Below, in pieces: positions 1 to 10,959 of a DNA stretch of 64,000 bases. The notes under the pieces were generated by a model. That model was not told the origin of the DNA. It worked only from the letters and a program-made list of their open reading frames with translations, and searched no databases. Every line of letters starts with the position of its first letter. Within the stretch, counting starts at the first letter, position 1. This DNA comes from Neomonachus schauinslandi. Lineage: Eukaryota > Chordata > Mammalia > Carnivora > Phocidae. The translations under genes were made by a program, and so were the position numbers. Location of the stretch: assembly GCF_002201575.2 (NCBI RefSeq), contig NC_058410.1, positions 37,075,877 to 37,139,876 on the forward strand, written 5' to 3'.

Positions 1-329
1 GGATTCTCATTGTCCTCATGAAAATTCATTACTTCAGGGAAATAGATCCAGTGCACAAATAGAGAGATGACCCTCAGATAGAAGTATGGAAAGCAGATGC
101 TGATAAATAGCAGATGTGGTGACAGGAAACTGGAGAAGTTCTCTTCTGATTGCTTCAATTTGCTCAGTGAATTTGGAAGTTGAGTGAAGACTGTGGGAAG
201 AGGTGTTGTAGTTTAAGGAGAAAGGAGAAGATATGAAATATTTTTTTGAGAAGAGTGAGAGTGAAATTGGATGAGGAATATCCCCATAACTTGCTTTCAC
301 TTGGCAACTTTTAACATATCCCATGATTT

Positions 330-500
330 GCCTATTTATTATCTTTATTTTTGTCTCTACCCAATAGAGTGTAAGTTTCATGAAGGCAGGATTGTTCTCT
401 GTTTTATTCATTGCTGATTGCTCAGTGCCCTAGATCAGCGGGTGCCAAATGTTAGATTCTCAATTAATATTTGTTGAATAACGAAGGAATGAACTCTACA
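330..500 (+). repeat. L2 LINE 3' end (fragment)
   Basis: The stretch follows the known L2 3' terminus in order: an 'agagtgtaagtttcatgaaggcagg' -like block (seen at 366-391), then 'cagtgccctagatcag', then the tail 'atatttgttgaata'. Old and diverged, with no coding capacity. The antisense 125-codon frame over it is a chance frame. Confidence 0.75.
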
Positions 501-680
501 TAAGTTGCATGTACTCAGCAAGAAGTAAGCATATTTCCCCAACCCAGAGGACAGGAAAGGCATTACACACCTTCCTGCATATAGACAGCAATACACATTG
601 TCTTTCCCTCAGTTTCTTGCCCAGATTTTGATAATCATTTGTCTTCTCCCACCAATCATGGTTATTTGGTGACTAAATCA

Positions 681-862
681 GAAGCTCTCAAACTCGACTA
701 TGCATCATTATCACCTGGAAATCATTTTCAGAATATAGCTTCCTGAGCACCAAACTCAAATTTTCTGAATCTGGATATCCAGGTGAGAAATCTCAAATGT
801 ATATATTTTAAAACTTCTTCAAGCAAAACTGATACCCAACCAGGTTTGAGAACTCCTGGATT
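681..862. repeat. MER5A-like hAT DNA transposon relic
   Basis: Begins with 'agctctcaaactc' followed by 'atcattatcacctggaaat' and ends with 'ggtttgagaactcctgg'. These match the ends of the palindromic MER5A non-autonomous element (terminal 'gtggttctcaaac' / 'tttgagaaccactg'). The centre is highly diverged. Confidence 0.6.
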
Positions 863-1540
863 AAATGATTAATATTCTGATGTTAGCTACTCAGCTGCAG
901 AGGCAACATCAGAAAGATACCAATTATGGCTCTACTTGCTTTAGTCTAATGCACACAATCCCGAGAATGGTATCCATGTCTTCAACTATTCATCCCCTGG
1001 AAGCACAAAGTCTGATGTGCTTTTTACAATGCTTATTCCATAGTATTAATTCAACACAGTTATCTAGACCTTCTGTGAAATGACAATGGATGAGGTTAAG
1101 GCTAAAGTGTAATACAAATTGGATGAAAGAGAATGAGATGAGAAAAAGAAAAGAAATAGTATTAGTAAAAGAAAAAAGTAACACTGATCTTGGCTGAAGA
1201 TACACATTTCCTATTTTATAAATTCAGAGTAGTACCCTCAAAGATTAGTTTAAAAGGATAAATAATTAATTCTGTTTAGTCTGACATGCCTCTGGAATAA
1301 TAAGAAAAATAACCCCTTGACAAAATCATTTTAAATTCCTCTTTCAAATTTTATCAAGTTTTAATTTAAATTTTTTCTAGTTTCATATTCCTAATATATT
1401 TTATATCATTGATTTCCAAAAATCTAAATTAAAATTAACAGCATTTTCCACCCCAAATTAATACTAATTTCCCCATGTGCATATACAAATACAGAGAATT
1501 TCTCTTTAATTTTGATTTTTTTCCAAAAAAAGCTTGTATT
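863..1540. other. Unassigned AT-rich noncoding stretch
   Basis: No gene, repeat terminus or RNA structure recognised. 1330-1550 is especially rich in A/T homopolymer tracts. Confidence 0.6.
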
Positions 1541-1544
1541 ATAT

Positions 1545-2095
1545 ATATTCTATACCTTATTGTTCCTATTAGTATGTAACAAACCATCCCAAATCATAGT
1601 AGCTTAAAACAAAAACAACCATTTAGTTTCCTCACAAATCTCACAAATCTGCAACTCAGATGAGGTTCAGGGGCACAATCTCTGGTCCACACAATGTCAA
1701 AGTAGCTCATCAAGGGACTGGAGGATCCACTTTCTGTGATTCATATTCGTGGTTGGCAACTTCGTGCTGAGTGATCACTGGGAATTCAACCCAAAATGTG
1801 GCTCTAAAGCCTCCATTCCTCTTCAACCGGACTCCCAAGCTGGCCTCTCCCCAAGCTGCTTGCACTTTTTCATGGTCTGGTGGTTGAGTTCCAAAAGTTA
1901 GCATTTCAAGGAACAGGAAATGGAAGTTGTTAGGTTCTTAAAGACTGTTCACAAAAAATGGCACACTTCCACTTGCTCCATATTTTATTGGCTAAATAGT
2001 CACAGAACCCAGATTCAAAGGAAGAATATAGATTCCTCTTCTTGATGGGAAGAGTGTCAAAGAATTTGAAGACCATGTTTTAAAACTGCCACATT
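1545..2095 (-). repeat. Ancient interspersed repeat, family not named
   Basis: Starts 'gtaacaaaccatcccaaat' then 'tagcttaaaacaaaaac', and continues to 'gggaagagtgtcaaagaatt'. This is a widespread mammalian repeat layout that I recognise but cannot assign safely (LTR-like or MER class). A second, partial copy in the opposite orientation lies at about 3786-3915. Strand is arbitrary. Confidence 0.5.
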
Positions 2096-2546
2096 TGCTT
2101 TATTACTTCACAAAATAACATGAACATCTTTCCAAGTATATATAGATCTTGACACATATAGACATGCCTTAGTGGTAGAATATTCTATAGCATACACAAT
2201 AATTTATTCCGTTGTTCCCCTAAGCATTTAAGTTGATTCCTGTTTTTTGATATTTACAAACACTGATACAGTAAACATTTTTGTACATATATATTTATGC
2301 TCTTATTTTTATTCCACAAATGGGACAGCTGAGTCAAAACTACACATTCAAAAATTTAATATTAGCAAATTATTTTCCCAAAAAGCTATAATGATTTATA
2401 GTCCTAACAGTGTAGAGTATGCTTTTACCAGTAGCCCCCTCAGTACTAAATGTCACCTTAAAAAAAAAATTACAATCTGGTGAAAAAGCAAAATTGTATC
2501 TCATCTTAATTCACATTTTCCAAAATATAAATGAGGCAAAATTTAT
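2096..2546 (-). repeat. L1M-type 3' UTR / ORF2 end, antisense
   Basis: Reads as the reverse complement of an old L1 3' region: 'tagaatattctatagcat', 'cagtaaacatttttgtacat', 'gtatctcatcttaattcac'. It borders the L1 ORF2-derived block on its right. Diverged. Confidence 0.6.
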
Positions 2547-2906
2547 TTTTTATAAGACTTTGTCAGTGTTGCTGGAAGTTTGTTGATTTTTTGATCTTTT
2601 CAAAACAAAATTTTCTGTTTCTTTGATTTTTCTCTATTTTTCTGTTTTTGTTTTTGGTGTTTTTTTTTTTAATGTCTTTGACTTCTACCCTTTTCTGAAT
2701 CTTTTTTCTTATTTCTGCTTGTTTGGGGCTTATTTTGCTCTTCTTATTCTAGTTTCCCAATAAGGAAGTTTGAATTACTGACTTGAGACCTTCACCTCTT
2801 TTCTAATGAAAGTATTCCACGCTATAAACTTTCCTTTAAACATTAATTAGTTACATTCCAAACTTTTTCCTATGTTACATTTTCACTTTTATTCCATTCA
2901 GAATAT

Positions 2907-3123
2907 ATTTTTTAAAGATTTTATTTTTTTATTTGAGAGCGAGAGAGAGAGAGAGAGAGAGAGCATGAGCATGTGCACAAGCTGGGGGGAGGGGCAGACG
3001 GGGAGGGAGAAGTAGGCTCCCTGCTGAGCAGGAAGTCCAACATGCTGGGCTCAATCCCAGGATCCTGGGATCATGACCTGAGCCAAGGCAGATGCTTAAC
3101 CAACTGAGCCACAGAGGCGCCCC
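2907..3123 (-). mobile_element. CAN-SINE, antisense, with 14-bp TSD
   Basis: Reverse orientation: T-rich tail, (GA)n body, then the tRNA-derived head ending 'gagccacagaggcgcccc'. Flanked by perfect copies of tccattcagaatat at 2893-2906 and 3124-3137, so both ends are fixed. It sits inside the antisense L1M. Confidence 0.95.
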
Positions 3124-3682
3124 TCCATTCAGAATATTTTTAATATATCTTTAGATTTCCTCTTTTGACCCATGATGACTTTGAAGTGTGTTGTTTAATT
3201 TATAAGTATTTGGAGACTTATAATCCTCCTGCTACTGATTTCTACTTTAATTCCACTATGATCTGAGAACATACTTCATGTGTTGTTGTTTTTTTTAATT
3301 TGTTAAGGTTTTATGACCAAAGATATGATCTTAGTGAATATCCTGTGCGTACTTGAAAAGAATTTGCATTCTGCTGGGTTTTGGATGAAGTGTCCTAAAT
3401 ACCACTTAGATCCAATTGGTTGGTGGTATTGTTTAGTTCTCTTTATTTTCTGATTTTCTGTCTATTTCTATTAATTATAGAGAGAGGAACACTGAAGGCT
3501 CCAGCTATTATTGTGGATTTGTCTATTTCTTCTTTCAGTTCTGTCCATTTTTGCTCTGTTTTGAGATACATACACATTTAGAATCATTATGCTTTCCTTG
3601 TATATTGACCTTTTTATCATGATGTAATATCCCTTTTTATCCCTGATAATTTTCTTTTCTCTGAAGTCGGCTTTTGTAATAT

Positions 3683-3705
3683 TAAAAACAACAACAACAA
3701 CAACA
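3683..3705. repeat. (AAC)n short microsatellite
   Basis: Run of aac units after an A-rich tract, at the junction where recognisable L1 ORF2 sequence stops. Confidence 0.85.
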
Positions 3706-3785
3706 CTCCAGCATTAATTTATGAGTGTGTGCATGGTGTGAAAGTCCACTTTTAAAGTGGAACCCAATGACCCTAACACATGATA

Positions 3786-3915
3786 AGCATGTCCTGTGTA
3801 ATTCCCTACATTTGTGTTTGGTGAGACATAATAATTTCAATTGAGGAATAGAATAGGACAACAGAGTTGGGATGTCACTTATGAGATTAAGTTATAAAAG
3901 ACTGACTTTTATATT
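3786..3915 (+). repeat. Second copy of the unnamed ancient repeat (partial)
   Basis: 'gtgtaattccctac', 'aatagaataggacaacag', 'gggatgtcacttatgag' and 'aagttataaaagactg' match, in opposite orientation, the distal part of the family seen at 1545-2095. It lies between two L1 blocks. Confidence 0.45.
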
Positions 3916-5480
3916 TGTTGCTTTTTCTTCATACCCACTATTCCAAGTTCCATTCTGTATGATTTCCCCTCTGAAGAATTTACTTTCATTGTCCTTTTAA
4001 AGCAGGTCTGCTGCCTGCTATCCTCTTAGTTATATCATCCATTTGAGAATGTCTTTATCTTCATTTCTGAAGAAAGTTTTTGCTGAATAAAGGAGTCTGG
4101 GTTGACACTTATTCTCTTTTAGTACTTTTTAAACATTGCACACTTCCTTCTGGCCTTCCAGATATCTGATGAGAAATTCACAGGTATTCAAATCATTGTT
4201 CCTCTATAAATAATGCATCATTTTCCTCTGGCTGCTTTCAGTAATTTTTTTTTTTTTTTTTGTCTTTAGCTTTCATCAGCTTGATTATAATGTGTCCAGG
4301 CATCAGTTGCTTTTGGTTTATCATGCTTGAGGTTTGCTGAACTTCTTAAATCTATAGGCTTATGTCATTTGACAAATTTGAGAAACTTTCAGTCATTTTT
4401 CTTCAAACCTTTTTTTCCCAGCATTTCACTCCTTCCCTCTTTGGGACTCTGATGGCCTGAATGCTTGACACTTTATCATGACATTCTTTTCATTCTTTAA
4501 AAATCTTTTTTCTCTCTGTTCTTTTGATTACATAATATCTGTTGATCTGTCTTCAAGGTCAATGACTCTTTCATCTGTTATCTCCATCCTTATTCTGCTT
4601 TTGAGCCCATTCAATGAGAATTGGGGTTTTTTTGGTGGGTTTGTTTGTTTCAGTTACTTTATTTTTCAGTTCTAAGATTCCAATTATTTCTTCTATATAT
4701 CTTATAATTCTTTACTAAAGCTTTCTTTTTTTTTTCCATTGCAAAAGTGTTTACAGTTCCTTGCTGCAGCATTTCTATAATAAGATATTTAAAGTCTTAG
4801 ATGATTCCAACACCTGTGTCACCTCAGTTTTTATATCTGTTGATTACCCTTTCCATGCAATTTGAAATATTTTTAGTTCTTTATGTGCCAAATAATTTTG
4901 GACTGAATCCTGAATGTTTCGAATATTATGTTATGAGACAGTAGGTCCTGTTTAAATCTTATTGGGAATGTTGATATTCTTGTTTTAGCAGGCAATTGAT
5001 CTGGTTAAGTTCAGGCTATCAGTTCTAACCTACCTTCTGTGCTCTGTAGTTCCAATGTCAATTCAGTTTTCAAAGCCTTTGCAGTTCTATTTGTACATGT
5101 CCCACATGGGCACCAACCACTGGTCACTCTGTGACCTGGATTATAGTCTTTTGGTTATTTCCCTTCTCAAAGTCTTTAGTATAGTGATTAGGCTCAGGTC
5201 TATGCATGCACAGCTCTGGGATGAGTCCAGAGTTAATTAATAATCAATTTATGAAATCATTTTCCAAACAACTTCCCTCTCCATGGTCCCCTCCTCAATA
5301 TTTACCAATTCTTTGTACTTCTCTTTTCATATTTATCACCAGAAATCTGGGATTTTAGTTACTCCACCCTGTTACACACTTCTGTGACTAGACCCAAGTA
5401 GTGAGAAGACAGAGAGGAGGAAAAACAATGGGAAGGGGGGGCGTGTAATAGAGAGGGAGTTTATCCCATCTTCTTGGATT
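3916..5480 (-). repeat. L1M 5' region (5' UTR/ORF1 side), antisense
   Basis: Reverse complement of the 5' portion of an old L1: 'ctggccttccagatatctg' (4152), 'ttgattataatgtgtccagg' (4281), 'gaggtttgctgaacttctt' (4330), 'tcttcaaggtcaatgactc' (4550) and 'gttatgagacagtaggtcc' (4930). With 2547-3716 it probably represents one long antisense L1M. No usable frame survives. Confidence 0.7.
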
Positions 5481-5484
5481 GGAG

Positions 5485-5600
5485 AAGGAACTCTACTACT
5501 TACTAGTTGTATGACATCAAGACACATCACTTAGTGTCTTTAGACTTCAGTTATCTCATCCATAGAAAGGATGGTTTCACCAGCTCTGGTATAAGATTCA
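5485..5600 (+). repeat. MIR SINE fragment
   Basis: Contains the MIR core signature 'ctacttactagttgtatgac' followed by 'cttcagttatctcatccat', equivalent to the consensus 'cttactagctgtgtgacc...ctcagtttcctcatct'. Confidence 0.7.
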
Positions 5601-5604
5601 TCTT

Positions 5605-5755
5605 GAATTCTTAGTAAATATGCTGACCTCAGAGGCCTCATGCTAAGATTCTCATTCAATAAGTCAGGCCTACAAAATTGCATTTTAATAAATACCCAAA
5701 GTGATCTAGTACATGTTGCTTAGCAACTACAATTTAGAAAATATAATCAAATATT
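5605..5755. repeat. MER5-like relic
   Basis: 'attctcattcaataagtcag' and 'aaaattgcattttaataaat' follow the MER5A internal order. The right terminus is degraded. Confidence 0.4.
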
Positions 5756-5759
5756 CCAA

Positions 5760-6515
5760 TTTCCTTCTGGTTTTATCTTGAAACTTTTTATTAGGAAACA
5801 AATAAAAGCAGAATTCAAATTTTAAAAAAAAATCCCACAGAGCTTCTAACCTTAACTGTTCTTAGAACCTTGGTTTACAAAATTTATGAATCTCCTAAAC
5901 TCAACTTTTGGAGTTGACAGAAATTACTGTATGGTTTAAAGTCTTTTACCTGAAAGACAAGAGTGGGCAATGTGGAGATTTAAAATACAATAACTTGGGA
6001 AGTGCAAAAAGGTATTAGTTTGATCCACAGGAAACATATTCAATTATTTTCACTTACAAAAAGAGAAATATCCTATTATTCAACTTAGGTCATTTTCTTT
6101 TAGTTTGTCACTTCCCATAATTTAGTAGGCACAATTTCCTTCAGTCTTTTTCCCTACATTACTGAGCAAGGCTATTTATAAGATGGCTTGATGGATAGGA
6201 TATTATTCTGAGGATTTTAGGTCATTACTTTTAAGAGTTGAGAAGGATATGTTTGTGCTAAAGATAAGAGTAACTTTAGTTATTTTCTTTGTGAAGTTAT
6301 TTACTAGTTTTACCTAATCTACAGTCCCTTCTGACAGAGCAGAGAAAATGGATAAATCTGCAGAGATTAATTGGTCCCTGCCATATTAGTCAGGTAGCTT
6401 CTTAAGGGTTTGAGCTTTAAGTAATCTAACTGGTCAGCCACGAGTTTGGTTAACAGCACACTAAAAAGAATGAACAAAGTTCCAAAATGTGGAAGGAACA
6501 AAGAGATCATCCGTT
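5760..6515. other. Unassigned noncoding stretch
   Basis: No gene or repeat family recognised. Only short A/T tracts are present. Confidence 0.55.
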
Positions 6516-6690
6516 TTTTTCATTCTATAAATATTTATTGAGGTTTTGCAAGGCACCACTAGACACTGTGGGGAATTCAAATATAAATAAGATCCGTTCT
6601 TTTTTCTCTAGAGGCTAACAATTTAGTGGGAAAAGAGATACGTGTACAAGCAATTACATTACAAGGTAGATTGTGTGACAAAGGGTTATA
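6516..6690 (+). repeat. Ancient repeat ('tattgag..cacc..tagacactg' class)
   Basis: 'aaatatttattgaggttttg', 'ggcaccactagacactgtgg' and 'gaggctaacaatttagtggg' match a common old mammalian repeat whose family I do not assign. A similar copy is at 58985-59150. Confidence 0.5.
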
Positions 6691-6699
6691 ATTTTAGCA

Positions 6700-7475
6700 G
6701 CATCTCTAATGAAATAAGTATGTCTACTCATTCGAATGGCACCCAGTGGAGTTGGTGTATGTTTGTTCTCATTTCTCTTTTTAAGAAAACTCAATGAAGT
6801 CATAATATCTTTAAAAGAAATCAAAACAGGTTTGTTTATTACACATATTGTGAAGTAAATATTTGCAACTTACCTCTAAAAATAGCACTGCATCAGTTTG
6901 ACTCATTATTCAGAAACTGTAGTTCATGCTTGGGAACTTACAGCAAAATAAGACACCACAAATTTTCTCAGCAGAGCTTCTGGTTACCAGCAAGATAGTT
7001 TTGACTGAATATTGTTTCAATGTTTAATTTAAATGAACAATGAAAGAACATATAGATACTCTGTTGCTTCTTAACTATCCTACTTTGGGGGCAGAGGGAT
7101 GCATGTAAACTTGTGTTATTTTATTATATTATTCAGTTTATTTCTTTTTGTCATAGCACCTGGTTTGAGGGTACAGCCATCATTTGCAGGGAATTATATG
7201 AATGGCATGTTAAAATCTATTATAGTACCAGTGACAGCAAAGCCCAAATAAATGGATGTTTTTTTGACCCTGGGACTTACCAGAGGATCTCAACAAGTTT
7301 TATAGGCATTAAGTAGTAAAGCCTCAAATCAGCTCTGAAACAGAGATATTATGCAGGGTTGGTGTTACAAACCATCCAGGCACCAGGAGAAACATATTTA
7401 AACAGAAAATCCTTGGAGAAACATCAAGCTGAGACTGAACAACACTGCCCCTCTCTTAAGTACAGAGTGTGTGTT
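6700..7475. other. Unassigned noncoding stretch
   Basis: No gene, RNA or repeat recognised. A 67-codon frame in it shows no recognisable domain. Confidence 0.55.
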
Positions 7476-7477
7476 AA

Positions 7478-7640
7478 TGCAGATGTTCTCTAACTTTGTT
7501 ATACCTAAAAACCATTGAGGCAATTTGTTAAAAGGAGAGTTATCAGAGCATACTTCTAAAACCTGAGTATTTTTTTTAAAAATACAGATTCTGCCTCAGT
7601 GGGTCTAGAATCAGACCATACTTTAAGTACCAAAAGCCAG
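7478..7640. repeat. Diverged MER5-like relic
   Basis: 'gatgttctctaactttgtt', 'gaggcaatttgttaaaa' and 'cagattctgcctcagtgggt' follow the order of MER5A1. It lies directly beside a clearer MER5A copy. Confidence 0.45.
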
Positions 7641-7689
7641 CACTAACATCACCCAAAATCAGTAAATCAAGGTGGAACCTTCCTTGTTA

Positions 7690-7835
7690 AAACACAGATT
7701 GTTGGGTTTCACCCACAGAGGGCCTGATTCAGGTCTAGGGGTAGAACCCATGAATTTACACTCCCAACAAGCTCCCAGGTGATTGCTGATGCTGCCTGTT
7801 TGAAGATCACAGTTTGGGTAACACTGATCTGGATT
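7690..7835. repeat. MER5A DNA transposon relic
   Basis: 'aacacagattgttgggtttc', 'cctgattcaggtctaggg', 'acaagctcccaggtgattgc' and 'atcacagtttgggtaacact' match MER5A across most of its length. Confidence 0.75.
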
Positions 7836-7849
7836 GCTCTTCGGAGCTA

Positions 7850-8683
7850 CTGGGGTCTGAACATTTTGATATTTAACATACCTCCCTGATAATTATAGTG
7901 AACATAAAAATTTGAGAACCATAAAGCCAACACAGACTGACTGGCTATAGGAGGCTGACCCTGGAACAGGCAGCAAATGGTACATATCCTCAAAAGCCAA
8001 GTGTTACTTCAGCCAAAGCCAGAAAGCCAGATGGAACAATACAAGAAGTAGATTAGTGAGTGGAGATAACAGGTGGATGTGTGAACACAAAGGAACCAAG
8101 CCAACCTTGACTCCAGCTCCAGAGTCCTCACACTTCAAGGCTTACCCTGGCTTAGTAGTAGTGGGTAGAGGAAGTAGGATCTGATCAAGGCAATGGGTGG
8201 CAATGTGGCTAGACGCAGTCTAAATATATTGTGGTTAAAGAAGGGAAGCCAAAGGTCAAAGCCAGTTCTGAGGACGTATTAGCAGAAAAATGAGTCGTGG
8301 GGTGACAAGCTAGAAAATCAGGAACAGGTCAGGACATATAAGCATAAAGTGGTTCAGAGCAAGCTGCTCAGGACAGAGGCTCAATTTTAAGTTGTACTGG
8401 CTGGACTGATGCCTTAACTGGAAGAGCTGAGAGAATTTGACATGGACATTCAAAACATTGTATCTATTTATTTAGACACTAATACCTGCACACCCCACTC
8501 CCTGCCTTTACTTGAAAATAGTTTCTTATAGTTTACAAAACATACTTCCAATTCTCCATTTAATGAGTCTTTTTTCTTCATCCACCAAGCTACCTGTCAT
8601 TTTGATAATTTTATTCCTACTTGTCCCAATTTTTTCTCTGTTGCTACTTAGAGCAAAATTGCTAAATATCTTTTTCGAAAAAA
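7850..8683. other. Unassigned noncoding stretch
   Basis: Slightly less AT-rich than its surroundings at 7925-8420. I see no exon with splice signals, no repeat boundary and no structured RNA. Confidence 0.5.
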
Positions 8684-8863
8684 TAATTTTTTAAAAGATT
8701 TTATTTATTTATTTGATAGAGAGAGAACACAAGCAAGGGGGAGCAGCAGAGGGAGAGGGAGAAGCAGGCTCCGCACCCAGCAGGGAGCCTGATATGGGGC
8801 TCTGTCCCTGACTGAGCCACCCAAGCACTCTTTTCTTTTCTTTTTTTTTTTTTTTAAGCACCC
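8684..8863 (-). mobile_element. CAN-SINE, antisense, internally deleted
   Basis: Starts 'aaaagattttatttattt', has a short GA body and 'gagaagcaggctccg', then 'ctgactgagccacccaagca'. The segment between the CT-rich region and the B-box side is missing. A T-run follows the head. Possible duplication ttttcgaaaaaa / ttttcaaaaaac at 8672 and 8864. Confidence 0.85.
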
Positions 8864-8944
8864 TTTTCAAAAAACAGTTCTATCCTGGAAACTGAAGTTC
8901 CCAAAGTGTTCTGATTTTTCTCCTGGCTAAAGTTCTAACAAAGT

Positions 8945-9110
8945 TATTTCTCAAACTAAGGTATGAAGACAACCTGCAGCAGCATGATTAAAATGAAAAT
9001 TCTTGGGCATCACCTACTCAGTCTGAATCTCTGGAGCTGAGCTCCTTGCACAAGCACTTTTAAGCAGTTCCCCTAGAATTTTTTATTCACACAAAAGGTT
9101 GAGAATTACT
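8945..9110. repeat. MER5A-like DNA transposon relic
   Basis: 'atttctcaaactaaggtatg', 'cttgggcatcacctactcag', 'gcacaagcacttttaagcag' and the terminal 'ggttgagaattact' match MER5A. Confidence 0.7.
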
Positions 9111-9114
9111 GTAA

Positions 9115-10935
9115 TTATTGCCTTTCCACTCTTTCTCCCCTCTGGGTAGACTTCAGCTATTACAAATTTAGTAACTTGCATTACCCCTTCTAGGTGAATA
9201 ATTCAAAATAGCTTTTTAAAGACACAAGATTTATGTCATTCCTGTATATCCTAAAACTACTTAAAAATGGCAAAAAAAATTAGAAAACATTTAATTACAA
9301 TTAAGAGGTTTTTTCCCATATTAAAATATACACTGTAAAGATGGGTTTAGACCAGATCCTCATAATATCAAACCAAACAGAATTATACTCTGGGGTGCAT
9401 AAAGTGAAAAACTATCTCCAATGTTAATTTGAGGTAACCCTATCAACACTAATATCTAAGAACATGGAAAATAAATGAAATGAGATACAGGCTGATTAAC
9501 ATTGTCCTCTACTTTATAGCCCAGAACATCATGTTTGTTTGTTTGTTTGTTTATTTTTGGTTAGGTTAGAAGGATAAACCATCACAGTAGCCTCTGGGCA
9601 CATTTAAAGCATTTTATAAGAGACATTTTACAGTTTCTGTGTAAATTCTGAGCAGCTTAAAGTGAAGACTAGCTCTGCTATTTAAAACGATTTCTGGTTT
9701 GTTTCAACTTGAAAGTGATTTAAAACGAGGCCCACAGAGAAAATCTGTCTCAGTAATCAAATTATAACAAGTAAGGATTAAAAGTATTAAGCAGTTTAAG
9801 CAAACTTTCCAGCTGCCCTGTTTTTTTTTTTTACTAGTGGGGGGATAGAAGCCCATTTGAAGTTGGCTGTGAGAATAAGTACAACAAAATTATAAGAATG
9901 AAAAACAAAAACTGCCTTTTTTGTTTTGGTTCATTATACATCTCCAGCAACAGTGTTTTTCAAACACTTGGTTTGGCCAAACCCTAGCCTTTTTCCCAAG
10001 GACGTTCTGTCTCAGTCTACTATTCCTTTTCTGAATTATAAAGCCAACTGTATTTTACAGGTAAATTTAATTTACATTTTAAGATTCATTTGTACTTAAT
10101 TCATCAAAGTGTTTTGTCATGTGAGCTACTGGGTCTTGCAGAAGGCTTGTGATCTTTTTAATAGACTTTTATAACCTATTTTTTCTCCTTTCTTAGAAAC
10201 AGGAAGTCACTTTAGCCAAAAGCAAACAAGGTTAAACTCCAGAGTGTTCGGTTTGGGCTTGACATTTAGAAACACAGATCCAAATGGGTCTTGAGCTTGA
10301 CAAAACATTCCTTCCTTTATTAGGTAAAAAGAAAACATTTAGGGTAAAAACAAAAATGATTAAAGTGGGAATGCATTGCTTTTGTCTTTTATAAGCAATA
10401 ATAAAACCACATACTCTTTTTCTAAAAAAAAAAAAAAAACTCTTGAAAAATGTGTAAGCCAAATTAATTTCTGATAGGTTGTTTATTATATACACTGCAA
10501 AAATACATAGCACATATAGCAAATTTATATATAAACACATGCATTTATAAACACATAAGGCTATATGTATACATGCATATATAAAGTTACAAATGCATTT
10601 ATAAAGTTTCTGCTAGTTAAGAATGTATTTAGCTATTACTTTTCTAAAGTGACTAAATTGTATTAAATAGTATATAATAATGGGAAAAGATCTCAAAAAA
10701 AGCATATGGCTGAATTCGTAGACTCCTAGAAGTTCAGTGCCCCAAATATACAAAATGATTGTTAATTAACCTACTTTTAAACTCTTCAAGGAAAAAGAGT
10801 TCAAATTCTTCTGCAGTCATGAGGTAAGATTAAGAGCAAACTGATCACTGGTTTCCAGCAGGAGTATAGGCAATGCTGGCCTAAATTTTTAATCTTTCCA
10901 AATCTCTAATAAAAACAAACAAACAAACAAAAAAC
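9115..10935. other. Unassigned noncoding stretch with simple repeats
   Basis: Holds (GTTT)n at about 9533-9554, T-runs near 9822, an AT-rich patch at 10500-10620 in which atgcatttataaa occurs twice, and (AAAC)n at 10913-10932. No gene seen. The 102-codon antisense frame at 10232-10540 starts beside an A-run and has no recognisable domain. Confidence 0.55.
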
Positions 10936-10959
10936 ACACAGAGATCCCAGAATAACAAA

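Larger units (their letters stand above)
2547..3716 (-). repeat. L1M ORF2 remnant, antisense (SINE-interrupted)
   Basis: Reverse complement of L1 ORF2, with landmarks such as 'ccactatgatctgagaac' (about 3256), 'gatccaattggttggtgg' (3410) and 'attattgtggatttgtc' (3508). The frame is destroyed by stops. A CAN-SINE at 2907-3123 interrupts it, and the L1 resumes after the SINE, so the SINE is younger. Confidence 0.8.

Noticed and set aside
34..411. 125-codon open frame on the minus strand
   Set aside because: Overlaps the L2 fragment in antisense and has no domain or start context.
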